From positions 25,218,150-25,282,149 of the forward strand of contig CM057233.1 of assembly GCA_029891385.1 (NCBI GenBank): a DNA stretch of 64,000 bases. The letters are read 5' to 3'. The notes under the pieces are model-generated. The model had not been told where the DNA came from and did no database searches. It was given only the letters and a program-made list of their open reading frames with translations. Source of the stretch: Erythroxylum novogranatense (Eukaryota; Streptophyta; Magnoliopsida; Malpighiales; Erythroxylaceae). This document shows, one piece after another, positions 34,501 through 46,053 of this stretch. A program made the position numbers and the translations under genes. Positions within the stretch are counted from its first letter, which is position 1. The number at the start of each line of letters is the position of its first letter.

Positions 34501-35168
34501 AAGTGATTGTGGTATGACAATTATTATATTGGTGACGAATAGTGTATAAGGGGTCTTACTGCTAAAAGAGTCGTTATCCCTATATTATGTGATCAGGGCA
34601 ATAAAGTGATAGGTTAAGTAATTTAAGATGGTGACAATGAGTTAAATTGATTCACACTGAGGTTATAAATCTCATGAGATTTGTGTTTTGATAATAACGA
34701 AATCTGATAAGCGATAAATGAAATATTTTGAAGGGTATGGCCTCGGCCAAAAGGTACTTGGATGGAAATAAAGGTATAATTACAGGAAATTGAATTCGTG
34801 ATAAGTGGCCTTTATGTGACTGTGGTGTAAATAGAATTATGGATTGATAAGTTAGGCTAAAACCTAAAAGATGATTCGGATTCAAAAGTGTTTCGTAGAT
34901 AAAATTGGAAATATTGTTAGGATCCAACATATATATTATTGATATTGAAAGTGATAAATTGCGCATCATCATGAGGTAGCAGTAAGATCATGGAAAGTTT
35001 GAGAAAGGGAAAAAGAGTCATTGATTGTTTTGATCTTCGTTCATTAACTGAATTTGGTCGTGTAGTGAAAGCGATGGGAAGCAGAGGTACTAATCAAAAG
35101 ACTCCCTGCCTTCACGATAAATCGTATATGAAATTTCGAGGACGAAATTTTCATTAGGAGGGGAGAAT
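31582..35168 (+). other. Interior of the LARD-like element, no ORF
   Basis: This 3.6-kb purine-rich sequence has stops in all frames. I could not recognise gag, RT or integrase motifs in it, though a heavily decayed pol cannot be excluded. The only clear retroelement words are at its two ends: the primer-site-like start and the polypurine tract at 35156-35167. Confidence 0.65.
35156..35167 (+). other. Polypurine tract
   Basis: AGGAGGGGAGAA lies two bases before the TG of the 3' LTR and primes plus-strand synthesis in LTR elements. It is preceded by CGAGGACGAAATTTT, as in plant chromoviruses. Confidence 0.8.
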
Positions 35169-38100
35169 TGTAACATCCCATCACCGATGGGAAGGGTATT
35201 TTAGTAAATTAGGATCGGTTAGGAGTATTGAATTAGAACTCGGTATGAACATACATCATATAGCCTCTATAACTGATGATTGTTTTGCATGTACACACGG
35301 TATACATGCATTCATGACATTTCCGGCATAAGTGTTTAATAGAGATCTTTTGTGAAATTTATGGGATAATTGTATTTGAAAAATTATTTGGAGTGCGCCA
35401 GTGAGTGTTTTACATTTTTAGGAATTTATGAAAATTTTTTTGGAATTATCCGGAGAAAATTTCGGACCAAGCAAAATCGTGGTAAATGGCTAAATGTGTT
35501 TTGTTGTGGAAAATGTGATTTTCGTGTTTGAACAATTATTGGGAGTGGACTGTTATATGTTTTACAATTTTGGAAAATTTAGGTAATTTTCAAAAAAAAT
35601 GATTCGGGAAATTCGGAAATTTTGAGATAGGAAAAATCGCAAGTGATTTAACAGGTCAATTTTGATAGTAAAATTGCTACCAAATGGTACTGTCATTTTG
35701 GATATTATTTTGAGAATTGTTATAGAGCCATTAGCATTAAGTGGAATTAATGATCTTTATAAAATAGGATTAACTTTTATGAGAGTTTGGGATTGAATTA
35801 TGTTAATTAGCTTAATGGTTTTCTCCCTAAGTGCCAAGTGTCCCATTTTATTTATTAGCTTTGTCTTATTCTTCCATGACTCTCGATATTTCTTGAGGAT
35901 ATAATTAAAAACTCATTTGGAAAGACTCCACCTCCTTCATCAAAACTTGCAATTCTCATCATTTGTGTTCTCTTCCTTCGATTATTGCCTTCTCCTCCCA
36001 CATAAGTTCCACTTATTATTTGCTTGTTTCTTCACTAGTCACAGCCAAGACTCTACTTAAACCTTGAGTTAATGATAATATTAAACTTTGGGTGAGGATT
36101 GAAGTAGAAGTGGAGAGTTTGAAGACTTGAGGAAATTCAAGTTAGGTGAGAATTTATGTTTGTATTTATTTCTTATGGTAGTTAAAATCATTCATGGAGA
36201 TCATTTATGCATTTATTTGATCATGAAAGTGGTAGGTTTGTATGGGTTTAAGACTATGCTTGAGTGAGGGAATGGGTTATGATAGTTAAAGAATGTGAAA
36301 GAGATGTTTTAATGATGTTTATGATGTTTAATGAATGGAAATAAATTATGGAAATTGGTTATGTGGGTGCTGCCAACTTTTGAATAATTATATAAGTATA
36401 TGTTGTGATGAATTTGTGGTTGAATTAGAGGTATAAATGGATGCTTAGTGATGTGTTATTGGTGTTAGAAATGATAGGAGTTAGGTTAATGTTGAAAAGC
36501 TGGAAAATGCAATTTGACCTATTACAATGTTTTGGTCATAACAAATTGTGTAGGTGAGCAAATGAGGTGAGGTTTGTGCCTAATGAAACTTTGGGATGTT
36601 GGCTTCAAATTTGTGTGAAATAAGTGTTGTTGAATTGTAATGTTAGAAGGGTGAAATTTTGCATGGAAAGTTTCTGTTTGTAGGGTCTGTGAACAGTACC
36701 CGCACATATGACCTGATTACTTTGTTGATTTTTCTAAATAAATTCAGATGGAATTTAGGATAATGGTCTTCATGAAAGTTGTAGCATATTGAGTTAGCTT
36801 TCTATTGCCACTGATATTGCTAATTTCTGAGTTGTATATTGAGAGATATGAACTGATTACTAGTGACTGGTTTTGAACCTTTTGATGAAACCTAGCCTAA
36901 GTGTTGAATTTGTGAGCTTGTGGATTGGAAGCAATTTTAGCAAATTATGTGAGCTGAATTGGTATGAGTGATCTTCTGAAAAGTTGCAGAGGAAGGAATT
37001 ATCTTGAAAGTGATATATTGCATGTAATTTTTAGAGGTCAGACTTGGGAGTTATGATTTTGTAAACATTGAACCTGCATTAGGTTATGAATTGCTGATCA
37101 TGGCAGTAACTTGCATGACAGTTTTGAAATTGTTAGAAATTGAATTGGATTTTGAGTTCTTCATGAAAATTGAAGTTTGAGAACTTATATTTTTAGGGAT
37201 ATATGGTAGTGAATTTTGTGACATTTGTGCTAAGAGTTATGCTGATTGGAAAATTACTGTCCAGATTGGTTGATTTCAGTAGACAGATTCTTTGTGGAAT
37301 TGTTTGACCTAGTTATCAAGTGAATTTGATTTTGGGTTGTTCATTAAAGTTGTAGAGGACATTGTGAACTTATTGAGCATATTTATGTGGTAATTTTTGG
37401 CTGAAGAATCAGAGAGTTATAGAATTTGCAATGTACTGTTCTGTTTTACTGGGATTTGAGTAGGTAGTAGTTTTGAAGGGATTTTTGACACCCTTAGGGG
37501 TGAAATTGATTTTTATGGTCTTCTTGAGAATTGTAGAGGGTTTCATGATCTTTCCAATGAGATATAGTTGGTAATTTTCTGAATTGTGTGCAATGAGTTA
37601 TTGATGTTGAAAATTGGCTTGAAATCAAGAAATTAAAGAAGGGAATAAGGGTTAGGTATATATATAGATATAAATCGTTTAATTTGAATTTTGGTTTCTT
37701 TTGTCAATTTCTTTTCCGTCCGACGTCCGATTGACCTGATTCTTGAGGCATCGGATTGGTAACACATTGAATTTCATTTTGTGAGAGATTGAAAATTTTT
37801 AGCGAGAAATTGGCGTGGACGGGTAATTATTCTATAGTCCTTTGTTTTATTTATTTTGGACCGATCGAGGTCGAATTGAAATCTTGTCGATGGCTATAGC
37901 TTTCTAATTTTAGAAGAAATTATTATGACGGGAAGATTTTGGATTAGGGTCAGGAATGCCATGAACATGCATTATACACGTTTAATGATTCCATGTGCAT
38001 TGTTTGGTCATTTAACTATCTGATTAGTAATGTGTACTTATTTTCATTGTTATAGAGGCTCGGTTGGAGCGTCATTCCACGGACGTTGCGAGACTTCCTG

Positions 38101-39314
38101 CAATAGCTTCGGAAGTAACGGTGAGTAACCTAGTTGGTTTCTCAGCCTTATGTGTTTATTAATTATATGCTTGATGTCGGCGAGGAGTTAAGGATGGATA
38201 TTTGTGTGATTTTTTGATTGATTTGGACCGTGGGTGTTGAAATGTTGGATTATGATATTGAAGTGCCAATGTGAGCAAATGTATGAATGAATTAAATTGG
38301 AAATGTTTAATGAATTGAATGGTGAATGCATCGGTGAAAATAAATTGAATTGCATATAGTGAGATCTTGGACTAAAAGTCCAAGACATAATGGAAAATGG
38401 TGAGGTGGAAATGAGACATGTGCATTCGTGCATAGTAAATGATCGAGATAATTGGCGAGTTGTGACGGAGCAACCAACGAACTGCCGTGGTATCGCTTGC
38501 CCCGAGGTGTTGCATACCACGAGGGCTCTCCGCGATCTTGCGGATACCACAGCTCATTGTATCGGGGCTTCGGGCCCACCGAAACTTATTCTTGAAGCAG
38601 GGCCTCGAGCTCGAGGGAGTTAGTGTATACCGAGGGCTCTCCTACTCCCTAGGCGCGTCGATTCTTTGAACAACGATAGGCGCTCGGTCACAACACCGTA
38701 ACAAAATGAGAAGAGTCACGTGTGCATATTGCATATATGAATGTTTAAATGTGAATTGTATGAAAGCGTCTTGCTGATAATTGCGAAATTGGAGTGCATG
38801 TGATTCTTGATTGTGATAATATATGATTTAGTGTGATTGTTTGAATATGCATGAGTTGGGTGAACCATCGATGATGGTTTCTCCTTGAGTTAAACTCACC
38901 CAACATTGCAAATATTTTTCGAGGATCGAAGAGTACCCCATTGGGCGCAGGAGTATAGTGCGATTGCAAGTCGAGTTAAGGTCGGGATCGGTTCACGTCT
39001 GCATTTGTGTCTTTTGAATTATATGTAAATTTGTATTTCCATGAAGATTAAATCTGGTATTCTTGAGTGCCGATTGATTAATGTTGTATTGTAATTTGAT
39101 TTACGAAATAATTTTACGATTGAAAATGATTTACGTATTAAACGAACCCCAATTATTCTTGATATTTGCTTTTCGATGGGTTTAAAATTTTTTCTTTATA
39201 TATTACCAAGTTTTTAAACTGTATTGACTGCTCTAGCATACCACCCTCGCGGGTCGCGGGCTCGGATATCACCGTCGATGTCGGGTTTGGGTCTCGTGGG
39301 AGTGGGAAGCTACA
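35169..39314 (+). mobile_element. 3' LTR of the LARD-like element
   Basis: It is 4146 bp long and collinear with 27427-31581. Differences are sparse in the middle (about eight over 1.6 kb by eye) but many in the first 0.7 kb and in the last 1.4 kb. It ends GCTACA, and target RT sequence resumes at 39316. Confidence 0.85.
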
Positions 39315-39701
39315 TTCCAGAAAGCTGAGGAATTCATGCCCTGAGGTAGAGTCTACTAGGTGGTCGATCTTGGGCAAGGGGAAACTGTCCTTTGGACATG
39401 CTTTGTTCAAATCGGTGAAATCTATGCATATTCTCCACTTCCCGTTCTTCTTTTTCACTAAAACCACATTGGCGAGCCATTCAGGGTACTTGACTTCTCG
39501 GATGAACCCAGCCTTGAGTAACTTTTCTACTTCTTTCTCGATCACCCTTGTCGCTCCTTCTTTGTGCCATCGCTTCTTACATGCAGTGACTTGTAGTCAT
39601 GCTTAGAATCTGAGGGAGGCGTAACTGATCGGAAAATTCGGGCATATCGCTCGGCACCCAGCGAAGACCAATCTATTTTCACCAGACGATCTGTGATTTC
39701 T
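39315..39701 (-). pseudogene. RT N-terminal half of the Tat element
   Basis: EKEVEKLLKAGFIREVKYPE, then WLANVVLVKKKNGKWRICID and FTDLNKACPKDSFPLPKID, are the fingers and palm start of a Ty3/gypsy RT. The frame reaches GHEFLSFL, where the LARD-like element interrupts it; the next words, DAFSGYHQ, are found at 27420. The frame is open from 39545 and coding similarity extends up to about 39620. Confidence 0.88.
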
Positions 39702-40320
39702 TTAACGAGTCGCCTGCGGCTCGGAGCCTAGGTTTGTGAGTTTAGAGAATTGACCGTCGATCCGACCATTGTGTTTCTTCTCTTGGGTTCGTCTATCCAT
39801 CTCCTCGTCGGCTCTCACATCAAGAGAGCTCGTCGGGACTCTTGCCCGTCTAATGTCTTCGTTTCCGCTAAGTAACATTCCACAGCAATTCTCTCTGACC
39901 CTGACAACACCAACTCCGTGGGGTGTGGGAACTTCATAACTTGGTAGTAGGTGGAGCGACCGATCTGAGGGCATTTTGAGTAGCCGCCCGATTATTGCGT
40001 TATGCGCCCGCGAAACTTCGACTAGGAACTCAGCGTCCCTTTCTATCGACACGACACATGCGAACTTTACTTTCAAATTCACCCGGTGACGGGTAGGTGC
40101 GCATACGGTTACTCCTTTAATGGGGCGTCTGTTGGTAGTAGTCGATTTTGGTACCTTCATCCGCTTGAAGGCCTCGTGTCTGACAAGTCAGCAGGCTGCC
40201 GGTATCTATCATCACCGCTTCACCTCGTAACCATCTATGTTGATTTACCACGAGTGCGTCATCATGAGGCAACTTACTCCGTCGAGGTCGGATTCATCGA
40301 ATGATATCATCCGTCGTTCT
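39702..40320 (-). pseudogene. Protease region of the Tat element
   Basis: The aspartic protease active site V-M-I-D-T-G-S is read at 40195-40206. After a frameshift the strand gives VNLKVKFACVVSIERDAEFL, RAHNAIIGR and YEVPTPHGVGVVRV, the linker between protease and RT in Tat elements (family form A-H/Y-N-A-I-I-G-R, then F-P-T-P-x-G). The part from 40160 to 39702 is open. Stops surround the active site, so the protease is not functional. Confidence 0.75.
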
Positions 40321-40614
40321 CCTCGGCTTTTTGGTGGATGAGTCTCTGCTGACTGTTTGGCATATCTTTTCTCCCTTTGGTGGTGGATGCACTGCTGCAT
40401 TTCCACGAATATCGTGTTAATAACCTAGTCGATTGATCGTCTTATTGCCCGGTGTTTCGTCGTTTCTTTCCCTCAATCGCCTCTCTCTTCTAAATCGATT
40501 ATCTATATTCATATTCGCCTCCCTCGTCATTCTGTCATTTAGCCTCAGGTGATCGCCTATGTGTTGTTTGACCGGTCCTGTGGCTGATTATCCGATCGGC
40601 GTTTCATTAGTGCT
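40321..40614 (-). other. Gag-protease spacer
   Basis: Decayed sequence between gag and protease. No clear motif was read, and stops occur in all minus-strand frames. Confidence 0.4.
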
Positions 40615-41960
40615 TCATGAACCGCCTAACCTTCCCTTTGTATGAGGATTCGATTTCTTTTCAGCGCCAACAATCTTAGTATCATGACCGACCTCTTTGT
40701 GGAAACGACAATATAGATCCAGGTTCCTATCCTTGTAAGGGGTCTTCATTTTATTGGGTTCTCGGATAGTTTCCCCATCTGCTCTCATGGCCGCCAGTAC
40801 TTTCGCATATCGTTTGTTAAGCGGGGTGAAGTCTTGTTGATGCCACTGCCGACCGATCGGCTTTCTCGAGTCGTGATCCCTCATCTTTTGTGAGACTCAT
40901 CGCCTACCACTCGGCCGCGATCATCGCCGGCGTTTTGTATTCTTTAATACTTCTTCGAGCTGAATGTACTTGTCTGCCCGGTGTCTGATCTCTTGAATAG
41001 ATCGAGGCTGATCGAGGGCTAACGACTTCTTAAACTCCTCGTCCCTCGTATTGCTCATTAGTGCGGTCAGCATAGACGAGCAAGTGAGGTCGGGGACCTC
41101 GACCGCTTCATTATTGAACCGAGTGATGAACTCGCGCAGACTTTCATTCCTTCCTTGGGTAAGTTGCATCACCTCAAAGGCATCTTACGTGGCCGTTCTT
41201 TGGTGGCGGCGGTTAAGGAAAAGTAGCCTGAAATCCTTAAAGTAGGTGATACAGCCCGGGGGTAGATTATTGAACCATCGTTGGGCTCCCTCTTGAAAGG
41301 CCGTGCAGAAAGCCTTACATTGGATGGCATCTGGCACACAGTGCAGATTCATCATCGACTGGAAGTGTTGTAAGTAATCCAGGGGGTCGATCTTGCTATT
41401 GTATTTTTCAGGCGTTGGTATTTTGGTTTCGGGTGCCGGGAGGCTATCCAAAATTTTCGGAGTGAAGGGAGAGCTGTATTGTGATGTCGGGCGATCTGGA
41501 CGGAAGCTCATAGCTGCGTTAATCCGATCGTCCATGATTTTTTCTAGATTTTCGGTCTGGTGGCGATCGGTCGTCATGTTGGTGCATCAGCGCGGCTTCT
41601 TGCGCGAATGCTACCGTTGTCTTTGGTGAGATTGCAAAATCTGGCGGATCAGTAGATCGGCCGCTTTCTCAATCTGTTTCCTAGTGAGGGAGGTGTGCAC
41701 AGGCGGGAGAGGATCTGCATCCGATTGGTGCCAGAGATTCAGGTGTATATTGAGTGCAGCGTTATCCTCTAAAGCGACACTCTGTTCTTCTTGTTCTAAA
41801 TCCTGAGGTTGTGGTTGATCGTTAGGATCGAAGATTCGTCTTGGAAACATGTAGTGCGGCGGCGAGTTGCGGTAGCTATGCAAGCCTATCGTTACATCGC
41901 CCGAGCCATGATAAGCGGCTATATCGAGGTTCATCGCCGCCTTTGACCGATCTGTGTGTT
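40615..41960 (-). pseudogene. Gag of the Tat element
   Basis: One frame carries the whole gag, interrupted only by in-frame stops (at 41611-41613, near 41590, at 41185 and between 40921 and 40884). It contains SPFTPKILDSLPAPETKIPT and PEKYNSKIDPLDYLQHFQ, then AFCTAFQEGAQRWFNNLPPG (capsid-like core), then SLREFITRFNNEAVEV. Near the end YCRFHKEVGHDT remains of the zinc knuckle. Since the frame is kept across about 1.3 kb, damage is mostly by substitution. It starts close behind the primer site, as usual. Confidence 0.85.
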
Positions 41961-41987
41961 TCTGGACGTGGTGCCCGGAAGTCAGGC

Positions 41988-42003
41988 CCCACGGTAGGCG
42001 CCA
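41988..42003 (-). other. Primer binding site of the Tat element
   Basis: TGGCGCCTACCGTGGG lies two bases after the end of the 5' LTR. TGGCGCC followed by a CTGTGGGG-like word is the standard start of many plant gypsy interiors. Only the first seven or eight bases fit a tRNA 3' end such as tRNA-Asp. Confidence 0.75.
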
Positions 42004-42005
42004 AT

Positions 42006-42413
42006 TGGTTCTGCCAGATTTTGGCTGAACTGTGCGTTGCCGTTCTACTCCATCAGTCTGTTGCTTTCTGTGATGAGTTTGACGCAAAGATACATGCAAA
42101 ACAAAGAAGGCACGTCGGGGGTTGTGTCCCGATTAGCCCCTCTGACGCTCAAGTAAGTCTTTTGGTGAAGGTAAGGTTGATCAATGCAGAGAAAAGAACT
42201 AGGTTATGATTTCGTACCTCAATTATGGGAGAATTATACCTTATATATGGTTTTTCAGTTAGGTTTAGGTCTTTACGTGTTTGCATGGGAGACTTCCTTT
42301 TATGGATGGGCCAAGGAGGGCATGGGCTTAGGCATAAGACTGATCTCTGATGAATGGACCGATCATTACAGGTCGTCTTGGCTGGATCAAGGGTAAAACC
42401 TTGCCGACCGACC
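42006..42413 (-). mobile_element. 5' LTR of the Tat element, truncated
   Basis: It matches 15987-16380, including the TATA box (42239-42250). The match stops at GCCGACCGACCAATA; beyond lies AT-rich sequence of a chromovirus remnant. The upstream part of the LTR was lost. Confidence 0.8.
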
Positions 42414-42429
42414 AATACTCTTAATTAAA

Positions 42430-43000
42430 TATTAATTTTATTAGCATTTTATTGTGCTAATATTAATTTTACTATTCTTGTGCCCTTAGTAGTTGCTCGT
42501 TGAGCTCAACTAGCGTGATATCACGTTCCAAAAGCATGTCATCTAGAGTGGGATTAGTAGTGTTAGGACTTCATACTTAAGCAAGGGCAATGGCTCTCTC
42601 CCATACACAATCTTAAAAGTAGAGCACTTAAGGAATGTGTGATAAGCTTTGTTGTACCAATATTTAGCCCAATGTAACCATCGAGACCAAATATTAGGTT
42701 TGTTTATAGTAAAACACCGCAAGCAACACTGTACAACTTCATTCTAGCCATCACTTTGAGGGTGGTAGGTCGTATTATGATAGAGGTTGGTATGATGCAA
42801 CCTGAAGAGTTCCATCCAAAAAATGCTCATGAACACCTTGTCACGATCGGAAACAATAGAGCGAGGGAACCCTTATAGCATGACCACGTGATAGATAAAT
42901 TATTCTGCAACCTTTTTTGCAGAGAAAGGATGTTTGAGCAACATGAAATGGGCATACTTGTTTAACCTATACCACCACTAGAATAAAGTCATATCCATGG
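42430..43000 (-). pseudogene. Chromovirus integrase core, decayed
   Basis: Minus-strand translation gives LNKYAHFMLLKHPFSAKKVA, then [19 protein letters not shown], then TTYHPQSDG and WLHWAKYWYNKAYHT. These are the core motifs of chromovirus integrases (S-K-Y-A-H-F, V-S-D-R-D, Y-H-P-Q-T-D-G). Stops occur, for example TAG after SDG. The N-terminal zinc domain of the same integrase lies at 47243-47495, split off by a solo LTR at 43001-47237. Confidence 0.85.
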
Positions 43001-45185
43001 TGTTAGGACCCGATCTGGAGACCGGCGCCCCAACCCGAAAACGAAAGAAAACGAATCACAAAGAGGAGGAACGAATAAAACGATTGATCACAAAGCAAAA
43101 CAAATCATTAACGAATCGAAAGCGAGCTTGGAAGCAAAGCATACAACCAAAGTCAAATCGAATTGGTTGAAGACAAACCAAACAAAGCGATCAATCAATT
43201 GGAACACAAATTCGACATCCGCATAAATATCTTAGAAAAGCGTCAAAATGGTGGCGTTGGAAATCTTAAAATGATCGATCAAACCGGTATAATTTTTCTT
43301 TTCTCATTCTTTTCTTTTCATTTCTTCCACCTTCCTTAATCAATTTCTCGATTCATAATCATTTTCTTATGCACTCAAATAAATCTCAATTCTCATTCTT
43401 ATACCCATTTCACTAAAATTTTGGCAGCATAACTTTTGCCTTCTATTAAACCAAAACACGCAAAGTGTTCAAAATACACTTCTATATTTCTCACAATATA
43501 ACCAGTACCATCGGACTCCCGTCAGGAATCCAACACAACAAATGCAATCCTATATCTATATGTCCATATCCACACACATTATACAAATCAATTCCATTAT
43601 TTCCTCGATTCAATATACAAACCAATACAAAATCCCATTTTCATAAAATACAAATGATACAAAATCGAATAACACGTCTTGTCATTCTTTCATCCGATCT
43701 CTCGCTCGAAAACACGGAGATGGGGATGAAAGAGGGTGAACCAAAGCTCGTGGATAATATGTTTATAAAGCGAATAGATAAGCAAAACCCTTGAAATTCT
43801 TTTCTTTTCTGGTTTTGGAAAACATTTCTTTGAAATCAGTAAAGCACATTTTCAAAAATACTTTTCTTGTTGTATCCAAAATCGCCATTTGCAAAACATA
43901 TGATTTTTAGGCTTTCAGCCATAAACCCATAAATTTATAAAACATGAATGCATCAACTCGGCAATTCATAGATGCAATGGCAATTCACATATGCAATGCC
44001 TGACACATGACTCGAGAGTTAAAGTAAACACGACGGATAAACGAAGTTTATCCGTAAACCTGATGAGTCAATTTGGATCTCGTAGGCTCTGTAGCAACGA
44101 GGATAAGGCTAGGCGTCGGCGTGCACATGACTAACACAACGCGTTCCTCTCTCGCCCAACACAATCACATAATCATGCTCAAATCCATTTATCGAATGCA
44201 CTTTTCCGAATACACAAAATGCCATGAAATCTTTCAAGGCATAACACAAATGTATTTTGCAATTCATCAAAAGTTCATGTATTGAACCAATAATGATTTT
44301 TCAAATCATTCATATAATGATGCAACATTTATGATACAATTGAAATCAGAAAATCTCTTTATTTAAAGAAAACAGTAGTGGCTTATAAATTCAAGTTATA
44401 AACACATTACCCACCTCGAATCGATGCTAGAAACTTGTTCCTCGCTCTAATTTGTCCATTGATTCCTTCTTTCTTCCAATTTAACTTTACCTAAAGCAAT
44501 TCCACCCAATTTCAACATCATGATCAACTTAATTACTCAAATTGAACTTAGAAAACATAAATCCCTCCTATATTCAAGCTTTCTAAATCATAAATTGCCA
44601 AAATCTCCAAATTCTAAATTTGGGCATAAATCCTAATTAATTTCCATCCAAAATTAAACCTATAATGCTTAGCAATCAACAAAATTGACTTCACAATACA
44701 CAAACCCATATCATTTTCTATGATTCTAAACCAAAAACTCTCTAAAAGATCAAAGATTGAAAATCGACTCTTACCTTCATCTTCTCCATTTCGGCATCTC
44801 AAGCTCCAAAGAAAACTTTCATACTCTTCCTCCATTCCTCTTGAAGCAAGATCGAAAATGCTCTAAGAAACCCATGAAAATCGAACCTTTATGCTTTCCC
44901 TTTCTTTCTTCTTCTTCTCTCCATCGCCTACGACTACTCTTCTTCTCTCCCTCTCTAACCTTTTCTTTCTTTCATTTTCTTGCTTAATATCTTGTTTCTG
45001 CTGCTTCCCTTAAGTTAAAAACAATGACTCAAGCCTACCCTTTAATATTTGTTAAAGACCATTTGCCCTCCATTTAAGCCTATAAACTTAACCTTTTAAG
45101 TAAACTTCCAAAATTGCCCCTTCCTTTTTGCCTTAAAAATTTTAGAGAAATGTCCCTCTATGTCTTACGAATCCATCGCTTCAAG

Positions 45186-45770
45186 AATCAGATCGTTTGG
45201 AGCTCTATAACTCAAGATATCTCAAAAAATATGAAGTTTGTTCTTGGACAGAGGTGAACACTACACCTAACTTCCGACCTACATTTGGAAGTCTTAGAGG
45301 CTCAATTATCGATCGGATCCTTCATAACATTTGTAGCCCCATGTCTCTATTTTAATTAGAAACAAGAATCAACTCAATCCGAGCTCTAGTGATCGAGATA
45401 TAGCCAAAATACTGAAAACTATTCAGCCACTACAACACCGACACTGAACACTACACTGAACTTCCGACCTGTATTGGGAAGTCTTACAGACTAAATTGTC
45501 GATTGTCTCCTTAATAACATTTATATATCTATGTCTCTAGTTTAATTTTAAAAAAGAATCAGATCGATCGGAGCTCTAACGACCGATATAACGCCAAAAT
45601 ACTGAACACTGCTCATACCATTACAAAGCTGAGACTGAACTCTATACCTAACTTCCGACCCGTATTTGAAAGTCTTAGAGGCTACATTATCGATCGGCTC
45701 CTTCATAACATTTGTAGCCCCATCTCTCTAGTTTAATTTCCAACAAGAATCAGATTGATCAGATGTCGGA
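45186..45770. repeat. Three tandem copies of about 195 bp in the LTR
   Basis: Each copy has 'AATCAGATCG.T.GGAGCTCTA', then 'CTTCCGACC..TATT.G.AAGTCTTA.AG', then 'TCCTT.ATAACATTT' and a 'CTCTAGTTTAATT' end. Copies begin near 45186, 45370 and 45553. The block belongs to the degenerate units found in most long LTRs here. Confidence 0.8.
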
Positions 45771-45843
45771 CGAAGAAGTTATGCTCAAATGAGTGAAGGG
45801 AGGTCAGAGCTCGGCCAGAAAAATTAAAGCTCGGCCAGAACAA

Positions 45844-46053
45844 AGATCGGTCGGCCAACACAGGTCGGTCGGCCATCACAGGTCGGTCGGTCAGCCATCG
45901 GTCAGCCTTCACAGGTCGGTCGACCAACAGAGGTCGGTCGACCATCACAGGTCGGTCGGCCAACACAGGTCGGTCGACCTTCACAGGTCGGTCCGCCAAC
46001 ACAGGTCGGTCAGCCAACAGAGATCGGTCGGCCATCACAGGTCGGTCGGCACC
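45844..46053. repeat. 18-bp array CAGGTCGGTCGGCCAACA
   Basis: About eleven units, each holding GGTCGGTCGRCC, whose core GGTCGACC is palindromic in several units. The open frame across it (RSVGQH RSVGHH RSVDQQ on plus) is a by-product of the period being a multiple of three. It sits next to a block with 'CATAACTTTTGACTCCGACC'. Confidence 0.9.

Larger units (their letters stand above)
27427..39315 (+). mobile_element. LARD-like LTR element, 11.9 kb, nested in the RT gene
   Basis: Two LTRs of about 4.15 kb (27427-31581 and 35169-39314) flank a 3.6-kb interior with no long ORF. Both start TGTAACATCCCATCACC and end GGGAAGCTACA. The interior begins with TTTAGGTATCGAGCCC, a decayed tRNA-iMet primer site, and ends with CGAGGACGAAATTTT and the purine tract AGGAGGGGAGAA, the usual end of plant Tekay/Del chromoviruses. 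TCCAGAA stands on both sides (27420-27426, 39316-39322), with one extra T at 39315. LTR and interior sizes match the large retrotransposon derivatives (LARDs) first described in barley, but homology to those is not claimed. Confidence 0.85.
15987..42413 (-). mobile_element. Tat-lineage Ty3/gypsy retrotransposon, nested by two other elements
   Basis: On the minus strand the order is LTR (42413-42006), primer binding site, gag, protease, RT, RNase H, archaeal-type RNase H, integrase, then an antisense ORF and the 3' LTR ending at 15987. The extra RNase H after the usual one, and extra ORFs between integrase and 3' LTR, are known marks of the Tat lineage. The LTRs share TGG.TCTG.C.GATTTTGGCTG and 400 bases more. 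Without the insertions at 17625-22084 and 27427-39315 it would be about 10 kb. The right LTR is truncated near 42413. All ORFs carry stops, so the copy is dead. Confidence 0.85.
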
